The notes under the pieces are model-generated. The model was not told the DNA's origin and did no database searches. It saw only the letters and a program-made list of their open reading frames with translations. The position numbers were made by a program, and so were the translations under genes. A stretch of DNA of 64,000 nt, taken from contig NZ_VKKZ01000019.1 in NCBI RefSeq assembly GCF_008271745.1, forward strand, positions 186,001 through 250,000, given 5' to 3'. Of the stretch, positions 60,055-64,000 are shown piece by piece; the stretch's first letter is position 1, and every line of letters begins with the position of its first letter. This stretch comes from Rufibacter glacialis (GTDB lineage: Bacteria > Bacteroidota > Bacteroidia > Cytophagales > Hymenobacteraceae).

Positions 60055-60206
60055 ATGCCAATTCCTTTCACGGCCATTAATATTGCAGCTATATTTTACT
60101 CTGGAGGCCTTAATGATATTTATCTTGGTTCCTGGCAAGTCTGGAAACTCGCCTTATCCCATGTCACTTCTCTCTCGCTCCAGGAAGGGGGAGGTAGGGT
60201 GGTCTC

Positions 60207-60240
60207 TTTTAAGGCTGGTTTTGGCAAAACAGCCCTAAAA
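60207..60240. repeat. GTTTT/AAAAC palindrome family copy
   Basis: TTTTAAGGCTGGTTTT, GG, CAAAACAGCCCTAAAA. It is 10 bases from the stop of the minus-strand PLP enzyme gene and may end its transcript. Confidence 0.65.
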
Positions 60241-60250
60241 TGCCCCTTGG

Positions 60251-61378
60251 TTAAATAGCTTCTAACGCTTTCCCCAAGTCAGCGATCAACTCCTCGGCTT
60301 CCTCAATGCCTACGGATAAACGGATGAGTCCCACGGTGATGCCCATTTTCTCCTGTTGCTCTTTGGTGAGGCCGCGGTGCGAGGTGCCCAGCGGATAAGA
60401 GAGGGAGGTGGTCACGCCGGCCAGGGAAGGGGCGAAGGGAATATGCGTCAATGCGTGCATGAACCGGTTCACCGCCTCGGCATCGTCGGCTATTCTGAAG
60501 GACAGCATACCCCCGCAAAGGCCGTTCCCCTGCTGTTTGGCCATGGCGTGCTGCGGGTGGTTGAATAAGCCCGGGTAGAAGACAGCCTGCACTTTGGGGT
60601 GTTGTTCCAGAAACTCGGCTACTGCCTGGGCGTTGCTGGAGTGTTCGCGCATTCTCAGTTTCAGGGTTTTCAGGCCGCGGGCGCCCAACCAACTCTCAAA
60701 CGGACTAAGGTTCAAGCCCCAGGTGCGCATGATCTGGGCGGCGCGGGTGCTGTCGGCCTCGGCTTTAGAAATGACCACCCCGGCCGTCACATCACTGTGC
60801 CCTGACAGGTATTTGGTCACGCTGTGGATGACCAGATCAGCCCCTAATTCCAGCGGACGGGTGAGGATGGGCGAGGCGAAGGTATTGTCCACTACCAGTT
60901 TGAGGCCCTTGCGTTGGCACACCTGCGCCAGTTGGGCAAGGTCCATCACCGTCATCATGGGGTTGCTGATGGTCTCTGCGAGCAGCAGCTTCGTATTTTC
61001 CCGCACATGGCCTTCCAAGGAGAAGATATCGGCCGTAGGCACGTAGGTTACCTCTATTCCCAGGCGGGTGAGTTCATTGGACAGCAGGGAAGACGAACCG
61101 CCATAGATTTCCTCAGCGCACAGCACGTGGTCGCCGGCCTGCGCGTACACCAGCACCGCCGTCAGAATCGCCGACATGCCAGAAGAGGTCACCACCGCCC
61201 CGGCGCCCCGCTCCAGTTTGTTTATCTCCTGCGCCAGTTCCTCACTGTTGGGGTTGCCGTAGCGGGTGTACATGTAGTGCTGGCCAGGCTCCTGAAAATA
61301 GGCTTCCAAGGCATTTAGGTCTTCAAAGGTAAAGACCGAGGTTTGGTAGATGGGCGTTACTTTGGGCGAGATAGACAC
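60251..61378 (-). CDS. Cystathionine gamma-synthase/lyase family PLP enzyme
   Basis: 375 residues of the same PLP family as the gene at 24393-25562 but a different branch. YTRYGNPNSEELAQEINKLE, SSGMSAILTAVLVY and the lysine motif HSVTKYLSGHSDVTAGVV near residue 190 are present. The SGHSDV context is typical of cystathionine gamma-synthases, cystathionine lyases and methionine gamma-lyases. Together with the cys operon and metX the genome has both direct sulfhydrylation and, probably, a transsulfuration route. The exact reaction is not determined. The ATG at 61378 gives a slightly short but family-like N-terminus (MSISPKVTPIYQTSVF). Confidence 0.88.
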   Translation of the reverse strand: MSISPKVTPIYQTSVFTFEDLNALEAYFQEPGQHYMYTRYGNPNSEELAQEINKLERGAGAVVTSSGMSAILTAVLVYAQAGDHVLCAEEIYGGSSSLLSNELTRLGIEVTYVPTADIFSLEGHVRENTKLLLAETISNPMMTVMDLAQLAQVCQRKGLKLVVDNTFASPILTRPLELGADLVIHSVTKYLSGHSDVTAGVVISKAEADSTRAAQIMRTWGLNLSPFESWLGARGLKTLKLRMREHSSNAQAVAEFLEQHPKVQAVFYPGLFNHPQHAMAKQQGNGLCGGMLSFRIADDAEAVNRFMHALTHIPFAPSLAGVTTSLSYPLGTSHRGLTKEQQEKMGITVGLIRLSVGIEEAEELIADLGKALEAI

Positions 61379-61451
61379 AGGATGGAAATTAAGAATTAGA
61401 AATTAAGAATGTCAAGGGACAAGACACTTTCCTGAGACTAAGTTAGCAAAC

Positions 61452-62045
61452 CTACGTGGTTGCTATACTCTTAGTAGACTGTGTTTTTCTGTCAGGTTCT
61501 AGATAATTGTGCTTCTGCAAAATCTTGAGGTATCTGGGGCGGTTGAAGCGTTGCAAAAAGACTGGGTACACATTTAGAAGGATGTTTGTCAGCCAGAGCC
61601 ATAGGGTGCCAGTATTATGCATCGTCACTAAGAATGTGACCAAAAGCACAATCAGGAAAATGAAAAGATGGCCTGTTTCTGAGATTCTGGTATTGTATTC
61701 AAGTTGCCGTAGCGAGGTCGCATTTATTTTAAGACCATGCTCTTTCCGCATCAACTTTTCCCAGCCTATCCACACCAACATCTTACGGAAGGCATGAATG
61801 CCGGCATATTGGTAGAGTTTGCCTTCTTTCTCAAACGGCTTGGGTAGAAAATAACCGGCTTGCAAGTTCGGACTCATCTGATTCACCAGAAACGTGAACC
61901 ACGCCATCAGCATAAAATTCAGGACCCACGCAAAGGCAAAGCTTCCGTACCCCAGGAACCTACCCACCCCATAGCAGACAAGAGCTGTGCTGCCAGTAGC
62001 CAAAAGGCTCGATAGGCCTATCTTCAGAAAAGGGTTTTTCTGCAT
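61452..62045 (-). CDS. Membrane protein, CrtO-like acyltransferase family (tentative)
   Basis: 197 residues with hydrophobic segments near 8-28, 36-54, 128-144 and 150-165. The central part GYFLPKPFEKEGKLYQYAGI, then RKMLVWIGWEKL, recalls the pattern of glycosyl-4,4'-diaponeurosporenoate acyltransferases (CrtO), where a soluble loop sits between helix pairs. That would be a carotenoid-modifying or related lipid acyltransferase. The resemblance is by eye and weak, and no carotenoid genes are nearby. It lies between the PLP gene and atpC on the same strand. Confidence 0.6.
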   Translation of the reverse strand: MQKNPFLKIGLSSLLATGSTALVCYGVGRFLGYGSFAFAWVLNFMLMAWFTFLVNQMSPNLQAGYFLPKPFEKEGKLYQYAGIHAFRKMLVWIGWEKLMRKEHGLKINATSLRQLEYNTRISETGHLFIFLIVLLVTFLVTMHNTGTLWLWLTNILLNVYPVFLQRFNRPRYLKILQKHNYLEPDRKTQSTKSIATT

Positions 62046-62187
62046 GCTTTATATAAGGCAATCACCAAATTTGAGAAGACAATGTAAGTGATTTATGCAG
62101 AAGTAGGTGCCCCATTCTTTACAATTTCAGGGAGGCAATAAACAAATTTCCGTTTTAAGCATCGTTTCACAATAAGCGATTGGAAAC

Positions 62188-62223
62188 GAAAAAGCCCGCC
62201 TTCTGGGTAGAAGAACGGGCTTT
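62188..62223 (-). terminator. Terminator of the atp operon
   Basis: AAAGCCCG and CTTCT pair with AGAAG and CGGGCTTT across a GGGT loop. On the minus strand the hairpin exits into TTTTT. It is about 25 bases past the atpC stop. Confidence 0.75.
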
Positions 62224-62245
62224 CAAATGGAAAACAGGAAAGGAT

Positions 62246-62494
62246 TTAGGCGGTTACGGCTTCGGCCAGGACAATGATCTTGTTGTCCAGAACCTCTACA
62301 ACTCCCCCGTCAATCTGGAACACCACTGGAGCACCGGTAGCGGGCGTGATTCTTACTGGTCCGTTGGCCAGGGCACTGATGAGGGCGGCGTGGTTATTCA
62401 ACACTTCAAACCCACCGTTGATGCCTGGGAACTTCACCGACGTCACGTCGCCTTCAAAGACTCTTTTATCTGGGGTGATGATTTCTAAATACAT
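62246..62494 (-). CDS. atpC: ATP synthase epsilon subunit
   Basis: 82 residues. The N-terminal beta-barrel of F-type epsilon subunits is complete (MYLEIITPDKRVFEGDVTSVKFPG, split at DKRVF; HAALISALANGPV; VVEVLDNKIIVLAE). The C-terminal helical hairpin found in E. coli epsilon is absent, as is usual in Bacteroidota. It links the rotor stalk to the catalytic head. It is 92 bases downstream of atpD, with a family E repeat hairpin between them. Confidence 0.95.
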   Translation of the reverse strand: MYLEIITPDKRVFEGDVTSVKFPGINGGFEVLNNHAALISALANGPVRITPATGAPVVFQIDGGVVEVLDNKIIVLAEAVTA

Positions 62495-62502
62495 TTCTTA
62501 GG

Positions 62503-62578
62503 AGTTCTGAGTCTTGAGTCTTGAGTTCTGAGTCTAAATCTTTCCAGACTCAGGACTCAGAACTCAAGACTCAGAACT
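62503..62578. repeat. Inverted heptamer-repeat hairpin between atpD and atpC (family E)
   Basis: Left arm AGTTCTGAGTCTTGAGTC TTGAGTTCTGAGTC, loop TAAATCTTTCCA, right arm GACTCAGGACTCAGAACTC AAGACTCAGAACT. The arms are built from seven-base units and pair over about 30 positions. It lies inside the transcript between two subunits of one enzyme. Confidence 0.75.
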
Positions 62579-62586
62579 AATGAATA

Positions 62587-64000
<1,414 letters not shown>

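Larger units (their letters stand above)
59682..60250. other. 569-base gap upstream of the small membrane protein gene
   Basis: It contains a family B palindrome (60020-60054) and a palindrome-family hairpin (60207-60240) next to the stop of the PLP enzyme gene. Between 59760 and 60010 nothing was recognised. Confidence 0.55.

Overview
The window is a moderately GC-rich bacterial chromosome segment from Bacteroidota, most likely Cytophagales / Hymenobacteraceae (a Rufibacter- or Pontibacter-like organism; the genus is an inference). Reasons: a giant SprB-repeat surface protein with a C-terminal type IX secretion (T9SS) sorting domain followed by a PorP/SprF partner, a TonB-dependent receptor with a carboxypeptidase-like N-terminal domain, TAnnTTTG-type promoters, and intergenic regions full of short palindromic repeats.

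Layout. 1-5138: the 3' end of rtcB, then a siderophore receptor with a PepSY-type membrane reductase (an iron-box-like palindrome sits in the receptor promoter), then an MscS channel. 5400-9924: a fused trehalose-6-phosphate synthase/phosphatase convergent with a GH15 glucoamylase/trehalase-like enzyme. 10571-11902: a leucine-rich-repeat protein kinase. 12212-22270: a sulfate assimilation cluster (cysH, cysD, cysN, cobA, cysJ, cysI and a siroheme-synthase/sulfite-exporter fusion). It is preceded by a clear promoter and a short leader ORF encoding MRFCCCSTCCCCL, which looks like a cysteine-responsive attenuator. 22466-25562: methionine/cysteine enzymes (metX, a sulfhydrylase) and an OsmC protein. 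26112-29034: a polysaccharide deacetylase lipoprotein, a cold-shock protein and a Gfo/Idh/MocA oxidoreductase. 29090-about 30100: two AT-rich orphan genes, each followed by an attC-like site. The first bases of each cassette are complementary to the left end of its own site, which is the signature of integron gene cassettes. 30115-35266: a zinc-dependent phospholipase C-like protein, a decayed cupin/pirin remnant, typA and a lipoprotein msrB. 35321-47777: porP/sprF and the 3824-residue adhesin, whose roughly 40 repeats are organised in blocks of six (1.40 kb). 48735-52557: a DUF3050 protein, two small unknowns and metG. 52677-64000: mostly minus-strand housekeeping and metabolic genes, ending in pth, a cystathionine gamma-synthase/lyase, a CrtO-like membrane protein, atpC and a partial atpD.

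How it fits together: sulfate is activated by CysDN, reduced as APS by CysH (there is no APS kinase in the cluster), and sulfite is reduced by CysJI. Siroheme for CysI comes from CobA plus the N-terminal half of the fusion, whose membrane half could export excess sulfite. MetX and the sulfhydrylase then use sulfide to make homocysteine.

Several dispersed repeat families fill the gaps. The most striking is a covarying hairpin with a fixed GTTTT/AAAAC core, present about 17-20 times. No CRISPR array, tRNA, rRNA, transposase or integrase gene was recognised. No folding energies or database searches were run; all families are recognised by eye from motifs.
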